DNA of 59,977 nt, taken from NCBI RefSeq assembly GCF_026130045.1, contig NZ_JAIBNX010000010.1, positions 19,120 to 79,096 on the forward strand, given 5' to 3'. Both the position numbers and the translations under genes were made by a program. The notes under the pieces are model-generated. The model was not told the origin of the DNA. It worked only from the letters and a program-made list of their open reading frames with translations, and made no database searches. Numbering within the stretch: position 1 is the stretch's first letter; the number at the start of each line of letters is the position of its first letter. The DNA is from Micromonospora sp. CPCC 205371. Its GTDB lineage: Bacteria > Actinomycetota > Actinomycetes > Mycobacteriales > Micromonosporaceae. Positions 1-8,266 of this stretch are shown piece after piece.

Positions 1-411
1 CCGCAGCGGGGAGCCCGCCGCCCCAAGGCGCCGCCCGACCGAGCGAGCCAGGCGGCTCAGCGAGCGAGGGAGTTGGCGCGGCGGCTTTCAGCGCCGCACG
101 ACCGAGCGAGCCAGGAAACACAGTGCGGGAGGCGTTGGCCGGCTGGGCCGAGGCGGTGGCCGCCGAGCCCTGGTGCGAGCGGGTGCCGATGCTGCTGTCC
201 GGCGTGGCGCTCACCGACGACCGGCACTTGGTCGACGCGGCTGGCGACGCGGTGCCGCTGACGGCCGGGCACGACGAGCCGTGGTGGCTGCTCGCGGCCA
301 GCGGCGGCCACCCGGTCACCGTGGCCGGCGAGGTCGGTCCCGCCGGGGTCCCCCCGCCCGCCGCCCGGCCGGGCGGCCGGTACCGGGCGGGGGGGGGCCG
401 AAGGCCGATAC
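1..411 (+). pseudogene. SWIM zinc-finger protein, C-terminal remnant (truncated by window edge, apparent frameshifts)
   Basis: The left edge holds what reads as the C-terminal end of the SWIM zinc-finger protein that usually precedes DUF5691 genes in actinomycetes. The signal moves between frames: frame 1 reads LARRLSAPHDRASQ to about base 120, frame 3 continues as REALAGWAEAVAAEP and DEPWWLLAASGGHPVTVAGE, and frame 1 resumes as EGRYVA after a nine-G run at 389-397. Two indels are needed to join these pieces, so it is either a decaying gene or a read error at homopolymers. The SWIM CxCx(n)CxH motif itself would lie left of the window. The identification rests mainly on gene order and a short C-terminal resemblance. 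Confidence 0.45.
28..115. repeat. 25-bp direct repeat, 63-bp offset
   Basis: Positions 28-52 and 91-115 carry the same 25-bp sequence with one mismatch (C versus A). The offset of 63 bp equals 21 codons, so the duplication keeps frame. It lies in the damaged SWIM remnant and encodes a repeated DRASQ motif. Confidence 0.6.
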
Positions 412-1947
412 GTGGCGGCGACGCCCGGCCCGGGCGGAGATCGGCGCGGTCCCGCGCTGCCCGCCGAGCTGCTGTCCACGGCGCTGGTCGGCACCGAGCG
501 GCGTCCGTTCACCGGCGCGATCGTCGACGGGCTCCGGCTCGAGGGCAGCGGCCCGGGCGCGCTGCTGGAGGGTGCCGCGGTCGCGCTTGCCTACCGCCGG
601 GCCGGCACGCTGCCCGCCACCGGCCACGTACCCATCGACCCGGCCCCGGAGGAGAGCGCCCCGGTGATACCTCCCGCGGCGGCGCACCGCCTCGCGCTGC
701 TGGTCACCGATGGGAGCGTGCCCGGCGGCACGGAGATGGCCCTTGGCCTTCTCGGCGACTGGCTGGCGCGGGCCGCCGAGCGCGGCTACCGGGTGCCGGC
801 CGAGCTGCTGCCCGCACTGCTCGACGCGGGCCGGCGGCGTGCCGGCCTGCGTTCCGCGCTCGCCGCCGTGGCTGGTCGCCGGGGCGCCTGGCTCGCCGAC
901 CGTCGCCCCGATTGGCGATACCTGCTGGCGGAGGCGAGTGCCGACCCGAACCCGGACGACTGGGCCACCGGCACCCCCGGCCAGCGGCTGGCCTACCTCA
1001 CCGCGGTCCGGTCCGGCGACGCCGCCGCCGGGCTCGCCCTGCTCACCGCGACCTTCGACAACGAAGATCCGGAAGACCGCGCCCGCCTGCTCGGCGCGCT
1101 GGCCACCGGCCTGTCCCTGGCCGACGAGCCGCTGCTGGAGCGGGCGCTCGACGACCGCCGCAAGGAGGTCCGCATCACCGCGTGCGACCTGCTGTCGGCG
1201 CTGCCCGGGTCGGCGCTGCGCCAGCGAATGGCCGAGCGGGCGCTGGCCTGTGTGCGGCTGGAGCGGCGGCCGCTTGGGCGCGACCGGCTCGTCGTGACCC
1301 CGCCCGCCGAGTTCGACGCCGGCATGCGCCGCGACGGCGTACAACCCCGGGCGCCGCAGGGCATCGGCCCCCAGGCGTGGCTGCTGGAAGAGGTCGTCGC
1401 GCGCACCCCGCTCGACACCTGGACCACCGCTTTCGACCTGCCGCCGGCCGACGTGCTGGCGCTGCCCGCCAACGACGACTGGTCCCTGATCGTCCACAAG
1501 GGAATGGCGCGGGCGGCCGCCGTCCAGCGCGACCCGGCCTGGGCGATCCTGCTGGCCGACACGGTGACCGACGATGTGCTGACCGCCCAGCTCTACGAGG
1601 CGCTGCCGCCGGCCGAGCTTGCCCGATACGCGGCCCGCGCGCTGCGCCGCGACCCCATCCGGGCACACCGGCTGATCGCCATGCAGGCCGGCGCCTGGCC
1701 CGACGAGCTCGCGGCCGCCGTCTTGGAGGCGGTCGAGGCCCTCGCCAGCGGGCAGCGGCACGCCTGGCACATCGGCGAGCTGTGCCGCAGCGCAGCCCCG
1801 TCGATGCCGGTGCACTTCGCCGACCGCGCCGCCGAGCTTGCCGCCCGACTGCACGCTGATCACCCCGACGGCCGCCAGGCCATGCTCGTCGCCCAACTGG
1901 CCGCCGCCCTGCACTTCCGCCGAGAGATGTACGAGGAGCTCCCATGA
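412..1947 (+). CDS. DUF5691 family protein
   Basis: A 511-residue protein of the DUF5691 family, recognised from its N-terminal ELLSTALVGTERRP motif and its long alpha-helical, HEAT-like body rich in Leu, Ala and Arg. The family sits next to MoxR AAA ATPases and VWA proteins, but its biochemical role is not established. The GTG at 412 is the first usable start in this frame. The true start could lie a little upstream if the nearby G9 run at 389-397 hides an indel. Its last four bases overlap the start of the MoxR gene (ATGA), which indicates translational coupling in a five-gene operon. No signal peptide or membrane segment is visible. Confidence 0.8.
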   Translation: MAATPGPGGDRRGPALPAELLSTALVGTERRPFTGAIVDGLRLEGSGPGALLEGAAVALAYRRAGTLPATGHVPIDPAPEESAPVIPPAAAHRLALLVTDGSVPGGTEMALGLLGDWLARAAERGYRVPAELLPALLDAGRRRAGLRSALAAVAGRRGAWLADRRPDWRYLLAEASADPNPDDWATGTPGQRLAYLTAVRSGDAAAGLALLTATFDNEDPEDRARLLGALATGLSLADEPLLERALDDRRKEVRITACDLLSALPGSALRQRMAERALACVRLERRPLGRDRLVVTPPAEFDAGMRRDGVQPRAPQGIGPQAWLLEEVVARTPLDTWTTAFDLPPADVLALPANDDWSLIVHKGMARAAAVQRDPAWAILLADTVTDDVLTAQLYEALPPAELARYAARALRRDPIRAHRLIAMQAGAWPDELAAAVLEAVEALASGQRHAWHIGELCRSAAPSMPVHFADRAAELAARLHADHPDGRQAMLVAQLAAALHFRREMYEELP

Positions 1948-3008
1948 GTGAAGCCATCCGACCGCACGCCGAGCAGCAGTTCGCTGGCGAGCTGGCCGAG
2001 CTGGCTGCCGTCGACGACCGCCCGCGACCGCCGGGCTGGCGGCTGTCGCCGCAGGCCGTGGTCACCTACCTCCTCGGCGACGGCGGCAAGATCACCCCCA
2101 AGTACGTCGGCCCGCGCCGGCTCATGGAGGTCGCGGTGGCCACGCTCGCCACCGACCGGGCCCTGCTGCTGCTCGGCGTGCCCGGCACCGCCAAGACCTG
2201 GGTCTCCGAGCACCTCGCGGCGGCCATCTCCGGCGATTCCACGCTGCTGGTCCAGGGCACCGCCGGCACCGCCGAAGAGGCCGTCCGGTACGGCTGGAAC
2301 TACGCCCGGCTGCTCGCCGAAGGCCCGTCCAGCAAGGCCATCGTGGCCAGCCCGGTCATGCGGGCGATGGAGACCGGCGCGATCGCCCGGGTCGAGGAGC
2401 TGACCCGCATGCCATCCGACGTGCAAGACACGCTCATCACGATCCTGTCGGAGAAGACGCTGCCGGTTCCCGAACTGGGCGGCGAGGTGCAGGCCGTCAA
2501 GGGCTTCAACGTCATCGCCACCGCCAACGACCGCGACCGCGGCGTCAACGAGCTGTCCAGCGCGCTGCGCCGCCGCTTCAACACGGTCGTCCTGCCGGTG
2601 CCGGCCACCGCCGAGGAAGAGGTCGACATCGTCGCCCGCCGGGTGGCGCAGCTCGGCCGGTCGCTGGAGCTGCCCGACGTTCCGCCGGCCCTCGACGAGA
2701 TCCGCCGCGTGGTCACCGTCTTCCGCGAGCTGCGCAACGGCCTCACCGAAGACGGCCGCACCAAGCTCAAGTCGCCGACCGGCACGCTCTCCACCGCCGA
2801 GGCCATCTCCGTCGTCACCAACGGCTGGGCGCTCGCCGCCCACTTCGGCGATGGCACGCTGCGCCCCCGCGACGTCGCGGGCGGCATCGTCGGCGCCGTC
2901 GTCAAGGACCCGACCACCGACGCCGTGGTGTGGCGGGAATACCTGGAGACCGTGGTGCGCGAGCGCGACGGTTGGACCGCGTTCTACCGAGCCGCCCGCG
3001 ATGCCTGA
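1944..3008 (+). CDS. MoxR-type AAA+ ATPase
   Basis: A 354-residue cytoplasmic AAA+ ATPase of the MoxR type. Walker A is GVPGTAKT at residues 78-85. A Walker B-like VEE at 150-152 follows GAIAR, sensor 1 is IATAND at 191-196, and an arginine cluster SSALRRRF near 205-212 fits the arginine finger. MoxR ATPases act as chaperone-like remodelling machines and typically work with a VWA-domain partner, here encoded three genes downstream. The ATG overlaps the DUF5691 stop by four bases, and the gene overlaps the next one by eight. Family assignment is secure. The client protein is unknown. Confidence 0.92.
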   Translation: MSEAIRPHAEQQFAGELAELAAVDDRPRPPGWRLSPQAVVTYLLGDGGKITPKYVGPRRLMEVAVATLATDRALLLLGVPGTAKTWVSEHLAAAISGDSTLLVQGTAGTAEEAVRYGWNYARLLAEGPSSKAIVASPVMRAMETGAIARVEELTRMPSDVQDTLITILSEKTLPVPELGGEVQAVKGFNVIATANDRDRGVNELSSALRRRFNTVVLPVPATAEEEVDIVARRVAQLGRSLELPDVPPALDEIRRVVTVFRELRNGLTEDGRTKLKSPTGTLSTAEAISVVTNGWALAAHFGDGTLRPRDVAGGIVGAVVKDPTTDAVVWREYLETVVRERDGWTAFYRAARDA

Positions 3009-5202
3009 GCGGTTCTACGGCGTCCGCCACCACGGCCCCGGCTCGGCACGGGCGGTCGTGGCGGCACTCGACGAGCAACGGCCCGACATCCTGCTCGTCG
3101 AAGGGCCGCCCGAGGCCGACGCGCTGGTCAAGTGGGTCGCCGACGAGCGGCTCGTGCCACCGGTGGCGCTGCTCGGCTACGTCGCCGACGATCCACGCCA
3201 GGCCGCCTACTGGCCGTTCGCCGTGTTCTCGCCCGAGTGGCAGGCGATCCGCTGGGCCGCCGCCCATGGTGTACCAGTCCGGTTCTTCGACCTTCCTTAC
3301 GCCTATCGCCTGGGCGCCGACGGCGAGCACGCCGACGAGCCCGCGAATCGACCGGAACGGCCGGCGGACCCGATCGGCGAGCTCGCGGCCGCCGCCGGCT
3401 ACGACGACCCCGAGCGCTGGTGGGAAGACGTGGTCGAGCACCGCGGCGCGCCGGCCTTCGAGGCCATCGGGGAGGCGATGGCCGCGATCCGCGCGGAGTC
3501 CGCGGATGATCCGACCGATCTGGTACGCGAGGCGCACATGCGCGGCGTCCTGCGCGAGGTACGCAAGACGCACGCCAACCCGGCGGTGGTCTGCGGAGCC
3601 TGGCACGTGCCGGCGCTGACCGCCAAGGTGACCGCGGCCCACGACGCCGCCCTGCTCAAGGGGCGGAAGAAGGCCAAGGTCACCTTCACCTGGGTGCCGT
3701 GGACGTACGGGCGGCTCGCGTCGTGGCAGGGCTACGGCGCCGGGGTGCGCTCGCCGGGCTGGTACCACCACCTGTTCAGCACGCCCGACGAGGTGGTGAC
3801 CCGGTGGCTGGTGGCCGCCGCCGGGGTGCTGCGCGACGAAGGCGTCCCGACGTCGTCGGCGCACGTCATCGAGGCCGTACGCCTGGCCGAGGCGCTCGCC
3901 ACCCTGCGCGGCCGCCCCCTCGCGGGGCTCGCCGAGCTGACCGAGGCCACCCGGGCGGTGCTGTGCGAAGGCGACGAGCTGCGGGTCGACCTGATCGGGC
4001 GGCAGTTGGTGGTGAGCGAGCGGCTCGGCACGGTACCCGATGACATGCCCGCGGTGCCGCTGGCCCGCGACCTGGCGGCGCAGCAGCGCAGCCTCCGCCT
4101 CAAGGCGGAGGCCCTGGAACGCGCGCTCGACCTCGACCTGCGCCGCGACCTCGACCTGGGGCGCAGCCGGTTGCTGCACCGGCTGCGGCTGGTCGGCGTC
4201 GGGTGGGGCGGGGCGGCCGGCAGCCGTGGCGGCGAGGGGACGTTCCGCGAGTCGTGGCGGCTGCGCTGGGTGCCGGAGTTCGCGATCAGCCTGGTCGAGG
4301 CCGGTAGCTACGGCACCACCGTCGTCACGGCGGCCACCGGGAAGGTGGCCGAGCAGGCGCGGGCCGCCGAGAGCCTCGCCGACGTGACGCCGCTCGTCGA
4401 GGCGTGCCTGCTGGCCGACCTGCCCGAGGCGTACCCGGACGTGCTGCACGCCCTCGACACCCGCGCCGCGCTCGACGCCGACGTCGCCCACCTCATGGGC
4501 GCGGTGCCGCCGCTGGCCCGCACGCTGCGCTACGGCGACGTGCGTGGCAGCGACGTGGCCGGGCTGCGCACGGTGACCAGCGGGCTCGTCGCCCGGATCT
4601 GCGTGGGCCTGCCCGGCGCCGTCACCTCGCTCGCCGACGAGGCCGCGCAGCCCTTGCGCAACCACGTCGACGCTGTCCACGCCGCCCTGGCGATGCTCGA
4701 CGATTCTCTTCTCCGAGATCGGTGGCTGGAGTCGCTCGACGGTCTCGCCGGCTCCGACCGGACCCATCCGCTGATCGCCGGCCGCGTGACTCGCTTGCTG
4801 TACGACGCTGATCGCCTCGACGCCGGCGAGACCCGCCGCCGGATGGGTCTCGTGCTCACGGCGGGCACGCCGCCGTCAGACGCGGCACAGTGGATAGAGG
4901 GCTTCCTGGCCGGCGGCGGGCTCCTGCTCGTGCACGACGCCGCCCTGCTGTCCCTTGTGGACGAGTGGCTGGCGGGCGTGGCCGCAGACTCGTTTACCGA
5001 CGTACTGCCGTTGCTGCGGCGCACGTTCGGCACGTTCGCCGAGCCGGAACGGCGGTCGATCGGCGAGCGGGTGCGCGGCGGGGCGGTAGCGGCCGAGCCC
5101 ACCGCGATCGCGCTCGACCACGACCGCGCGGCCACGGTCCTACCCACCCTGTCGACGCTGCTCGGACGGGAGATCCATCATGACAGCGAACGAACCATCT
5201 GA
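3001..5202 (+). CDS. DUF5682 family protein
   Basis: A 733-residue protein starting MPERFYGVRHHGPGSARAV, the conserved opening of the DUF5682 family. The N-terminal 300 residues contain the HHGPGS and LLVEGPPEAD motifs and a GAWHVPAL segment reminiscent of TraB/PrgY-like folds. The remainder is helical. The ATG at 3001 lies inside the end of the MoxR gene (8-bp overlap) and is preferred over longer in-frame extensions, because the family starts at this motif. The function is unknown. Conserved linkage with MoxR and VWA genes suggests it belongs to the same complex or pathway. Confidence 0.85.
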   Translation: MPERFYGVRHHGPGSARAVVAALDEQRPDILLVEGPPEADALVKWVADERLVPPVALLGYVADDPRQAAYWPFAVFSPEWQAIRWAAAHGVPVRFFDLPYAYRLGADGEHADEPANRPERPADPIGELAAAAGYDDPERWWEDVVEHRGAPAFEAIGEAMAAIRAESADDPTDLVREAHMRGVLREVRKTHANPAVVCGAWHVPALTAKVTAAHDAALLKGRKKAKVTFTWVPWTYGRLASWQGYGAGVRSPGWYHHLFSTPDEVVTRWLVAAAGVLRDEGVPTSSAHVIEAVRLAEALATLRGRPLAGLAELTEATRAVLCEGDELRVDLIGRQLVVSERLGTVPDDMPAVPLARDLAAQQRSLRLKAEALERALDLDLRRDLDLGRSRLLHRLRLVGVGWGGAAGSRGGEGTFRESWRLRWVPEFAISLVEAGSYGTTVVTAATGKVAEQARAAESLADVTPLVEACLLADLPEAYPDVLHALDTRAALDADVAHLMGAVPPLARTLRYGDVRGSDVAGLRTVTSGLVARICVGLPGAVTSLADEAAQPLRNHVDAVHAALAMLDDSLLRDRWLESLDGLAGSDRTHPLIAGRVTRLLYDADRLDAGETRRRMGLVLTAGTPPSDAAQWIEGFLAGGGLLLVHDAALLSLVDEWLAGVAADSFTDVLPLLRRTFGTFAEPERRSIGERVRGGAVAAEPTAIALDHDRAATVLPTLSTLLGREIHHDSERTI

Positions 5203-6343
5203 CTCTGATCGCTTGCGTAGGTGGCGCCTGGTGCTTGGCGGCGCGGCCGAGGAGCCCTTGGGTGGGCTCACCGGGGCGGAGTCGGCCATGGACGCGGCGC
5301 TCGCGGCGCTGTACGACGGCGTGGGGGAGGGTGGCCAGCGCTCCCGCTCGGCGGGTCTGGGCGCGTCCGCCCCGCAGGTGGCTCGCTGGCTCGGCGACAT
5401 CCGGGAGTACTTCCCCAGCACCGTCGTGCAGATCATGCAGAGCGACGCGATCGAACGGCTCAACCTCACCAGCCTGCTGCTGGAGCCCGAGATGTTGTCC
5501 GCCGTCGAGCCCGACGTGCACCTGGTCGGCACCCTGCTCTCGCTGGGCCAGGTCATGCCCGACAAGACCAAGGACATCGCCCGGCAGGTAGTCCGGCAGG
5601 TCGTCGACGAGCTCGAACGCCGGATCGCCAACAAGACCAAGGCCGCCGTTACCGGCGCCCTCAACCGCGCCACGCGCGTAAACCGGCCGCGACACGCCGA
5701 CATCGACTGGCGGCGGACCATCCACGCGAACCTCAAGCACTACCAGCCCGAGTACCGCACCGTCGTGCCCGAGCGCCTCATCGGGTACGGCCGGCGCACC
5801 ACCGCCGTGCAGCGCGACGTGATCCTGTGCGTCGACCAGTCCGGCTCGATGGCCGCCTCGGTCGTCTACTCCGGTGTGTTCGCGGCGGTGCTGGCGTCCA
5901 TGCGGTCCCTGCGCACCTCGCTCGTCGTCTTCGACACCGCGGTCGTCGACCTCACCGACCAGCTCCACGACCCCGTCGAGGTGCTGTTCGGCACCCAGCT
6001 CGGCGGCGGCACCGACATCAACCGCGCGATCGCGTACTGCCAGGAACTGGTCACCCGGCCGCGCGACAGCATCTTCGTGCTGATCAGCGACCTGTACGAG
6101 GGCGGCATCCGCGCCGAGATGCTGCGGCGGGTGGCGGCGCTGGTCGACTCCGGCGTACAGGTCGTGGTGCTGCTGGCGTTGTCAGACGAGGGGGCGCCGG
6201 CATACGACCACGACAACGCGGCGGCGCTGGCGGCGCTGGGGGTTCCCGCGTTCGCGTGCACGCCCGACGCGTTCCCCGACCTGATGGCCGCCGCGATCGA
6301 ACGCCGCGACCTGCGCGCCTTCGCCGAGCGACTGTCAACGTGA
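5180..6343 (+). CDS. VWA-domain protein, partner of MoxR ATPase
   Basis: A 387-residue protein with a C-terminal von Willebrand factor A domain. The MIDAS metal site is complete: D219-Q-S221-G-S223, then the GGGTDIN threonine loop, then a LISDLYEGG aspartate. The N-terminal 200 residues are helical. VWA proteins paired with MoxR bind Mg and act as adaptors for substrates of the ATPase. The start overlaps the DUF5682 gene by 23 bp, so the gene is the last of the operon. Its stop abuts the stop of the convergent DUF72 gene with no gap. Confidence 0.9.
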   Translation: MTANEPSDSDRLRRWRLVLGGAAEEPLGGLTGAESAMDAALAALYDGVGEGGQRSRSAGLGASAPQVARWLGDIREYFPSTVVQIMQSDAIERLNLTSLLLEPEMLSAVEPDVHLVGTLLSLGQVMPDKTKDIARQVVRQVVDELERRIANKTKAAVTGALNRATRVNRPRHADIDWRRTIHANLKHYQPEYRTVVPERLIGYGRRTTAVQRDVILCVDQSGSMAASVVYSGVFAAVLASMRSLRTSLVVFDTAVVDLTDQLHDPVEVLFGTQLGGGTDINRAIAYCQELVTRPRDSIFVLISDLYEGGIRAEMLRRVAALVDSGVQVVVLLALSDEGAPAYDHDNAAALAALGVPAFACTPDAFPDLMAAAIERRDLRAFAERLST

Positions 6344-7195
6344 TCAAAACAGCGTTGGTGGTTCGGCCGGTATGGGGTCGGGCAGCGGCGCCAGCTCGGG
6401 CACCCGGGCTCGGACCTCGTCGTGGAAGCGGCGGGCCAGCATCGGTGCGTCGGCGTTGTCCGGCGTGTGGATGAAGACGGTAGGGGAGCGGCCCTCGCCC
6501 AGCCACTCGACGACGGTCTCCACCCACGGCCGCCAGCCCTCGACGGTTCGCTCCGTGGCGTCCCTGCCCAGGTACCGGACGATCGGGCGGTCGGTCAGCG
6601 CCACCGACCGGCGCGGCATGCGCGGCTTCTTCGTCCACGCGTCTCGCTCGGCGTCACTCGTCGGGCGGCTCTGGAAGAACACACTGGTGTCGAACGGAAT
6701 CCACTCCGCCTCCACGCTCGCCAGCGCCGCCTCGAGGAGCCGAGTGGCGCGGGGATCGTCGAAGAAGTCCCGATGCCGCACCTCCACGGCGTACCGGTGA
6801 GAGGTCGGCAGCCGGCGCAGAAAGCCGGCCAGCGCGGCGACGTCGCCCGGACCGAATGACCCCGGTAGCTGCAGCCAGAGGGCATGAGCGCGCGGTCCGA
6901 GCGGCTCGATCGCGTACAGGAACTCGCGGAGCTCCTCGTCGGCGCCGCTCAGGCGGCGCTCGTGCGTGATGGTCTTCGGCAGCTTGACGACGAACCGGAA
7001 GCTGGGATCGGTCTGCTTGGCCCACGACGCCACCGTGCTCCGCGCGGGCGTCGCGTAGAACGTCGTGTTGCCCTCGACGGCGTCACACCAGCTCGCGTAC
7101 GCCCGGAGGCGCTCCTCGGGCGGCAGAGGATGCGGCACGAAGCGTCCCTGCCACGGCTTGAGCGTCCACATCGCACAGCCCACGTGAAGTCGCAT
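6344..7195 (-). CDS. DUF72 domain protein (YecE-like)
   Basis: A 283-residue DUF72 protein with the family hallmarks: the opening RLHVGCAMW, the EGNTTFYATP motif, FVVKLPKTITHERRL, a long YAVEVRHRDFF stretch and a C-terminal FIHTPDNADAP segment close to the usual FFNN(H) motif. The fold is a TIM barrel related to xylose-isomerase-like proteins, with no established reaction. The ATG at 7195 is followed immediately by the conserved start. It is on the opposite strand from the preceding operon and 15 bp downstream of the end of the arginase-like gene, so the two may be co-transcribed. Confidence 0.88.
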   Translation of the reverse strand: MRLHVGCAMWTLKPWQGRFVPHPLPPEERLRAYASWCDAVEGNTTFYATPARSTVASWAKQTDPSFRFVVKLPKTITHERRLSGADEELREFLYAIEPLGPRAHALWLQLPGSFGPGDVAALAGFLRRLPTSHRYAVEVRHRDFFDDPRATRLLEAALASVEAEWIPFDTSVFFQSRPTSDAERDAWTKKPRMPRRSVALTDRPIVRYLGRDATERTVEGWRPWVETVVEWLGEGRSPTVFIHTPDNADAPMLARRFHDEVRARVPELAPLPDPIPAEPPTLF

Positions 7196-7210
7196 CGTGT
7201 CGTCAGCTCG

Positions 7211-8038
7211 CTAGTCCACAGTGGATAGGAGTGCGGCGGCCAGTTCGGCGATGACCTCGCGGTCGCTGGGCCGGTCCGGTTCGTACTCGGCGACGCACAG
7301 CCCGGCGACCGTGAAGCGAGCGGCGAGCGCGCGCACCGCGGTGACGAGCTGGTCGAGCGTCAACCCGTCGGGCTCGGGCGTACCGACCGAGCCGAACACG
7401 TCCGGGTCCAACACGTCGAGATCGATGTGGATGTAGACCGCACTGGCACCGGTGGCCGCGACCTCGTCAGCCACCGCGGCGGGATCGGCGAACCCCGCCA
7501 CCGGCACGTGCCGGATCGCGTGCTCGTCGACGAACGCCCGCTCGCCCGCGTCCAGCGCGCGTACCCCCGCCAGCACCACCTGGTCGGGCCCCAGCACACG
7601 AGTCGGTGCGAGCTCGGGCGGGCCGTCGCCGAGCAGCGTACGCAGCACCATGCCGTGGAACGCGCCCGACGGCGATGAGGCCGGGGTATTGAGATCGCCG
7701 TGCGCGTCGAACCAGACCACGGCCAGCCGGTCGCCGTACGTGGTCAGGGCCGCCTCGATGGGCGCCAGGTCCACCGCGCAGTCGCCGCCGACGGTGATGA
7801 TGGTGGAATCGAGCGCACGAGCGCGGGTGGCTCGGATCGCGTGCAGGTTGGCCACGAGCGTGTCGAGGGCGGCGACCCCGTCGCGCGCCTCGCTGGGCTG
7901 GCCGTCCATCTCGGCGCGCAGCCGCGCGCCGGCCGCGAAGAGATCAGCCAGTTCCGCCGCGCCTTGCCGCAGCCGGTACGCGGTCCGCGACCCCGACGCC
8001 TGCCACTGCGGTACCTCCACCACCGTCACAACCTGCAT
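7211..8038 (-). CDS. arginase/agmatinase-family ureohydrolase
   Basis: A 275-residue ureohydrolase-fold protein. Metal-binding signatures are WFDAHGD and HIDLDVLDPD, which supply four aspartates and one histidine for a binuclear Mn centre. The first canonical motif, normally GGDH, reads GGDC here, so one expected histidine ligand is a cysteine. The usual substrate classes are arginine, agmatine, formiminoglutamate or guanidino acids, and the sequence does not decide between them. ATG at 8038 is used. The gene is followed closely by the DUF72 gene on the same strand. Confidence 0.85.
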   Translation of the reverse strand: MQVVTVVEVPQWQASGSRTAYRLRQGAAELADLFAAGARLRAEMDGQPSEARDGVAALDTLVANLHAIRATRARALDSTIITVGGDCAVDLAPIEAALTTYGDRLAVVWFDAHGDLNTPASSPSGAFHGMVLRTLLGDGPPELAPTRVLGPDQVVLAGVRALDAGERAFVDEHAIRHVPVAGFADPAAVADEVAATGASAVYIHIDLDVLDPDVFGSVGTPEPDGLTLDQLVTAVRALAARFTVAGLCVAEYEPDRPSDREVIAELAAALLSTVD

Positions 8039-8266
8039 GATCAGATCTTAAGGCAAGTCTTGACATCGACGCCTATTGTTGGTTGGCTGCCAAAACACCA
8101 TCGATGTCCCTGTTTGCCGCCGCCTGCGTGGTCGGGCGACAAGTCCCCTGAGCCGTGTGCGGGCGCGGCGGCGGGACGGTTGCCCCGCAGAGCGGCGCGG
8201 CTGGGGCATCACCACTTCCCGCGTCCTCCGGGCGGCGCGCGGGTTCTCGTGAAGGGAAACCGCGAC

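Noticed and set aside
8060-8088. Sigma-70 promoter from TTGACA at 8060
   Set aside because: No acceptable -10 hexamer lies 16-18 bp downstream, so the hexamer alone was not enough.
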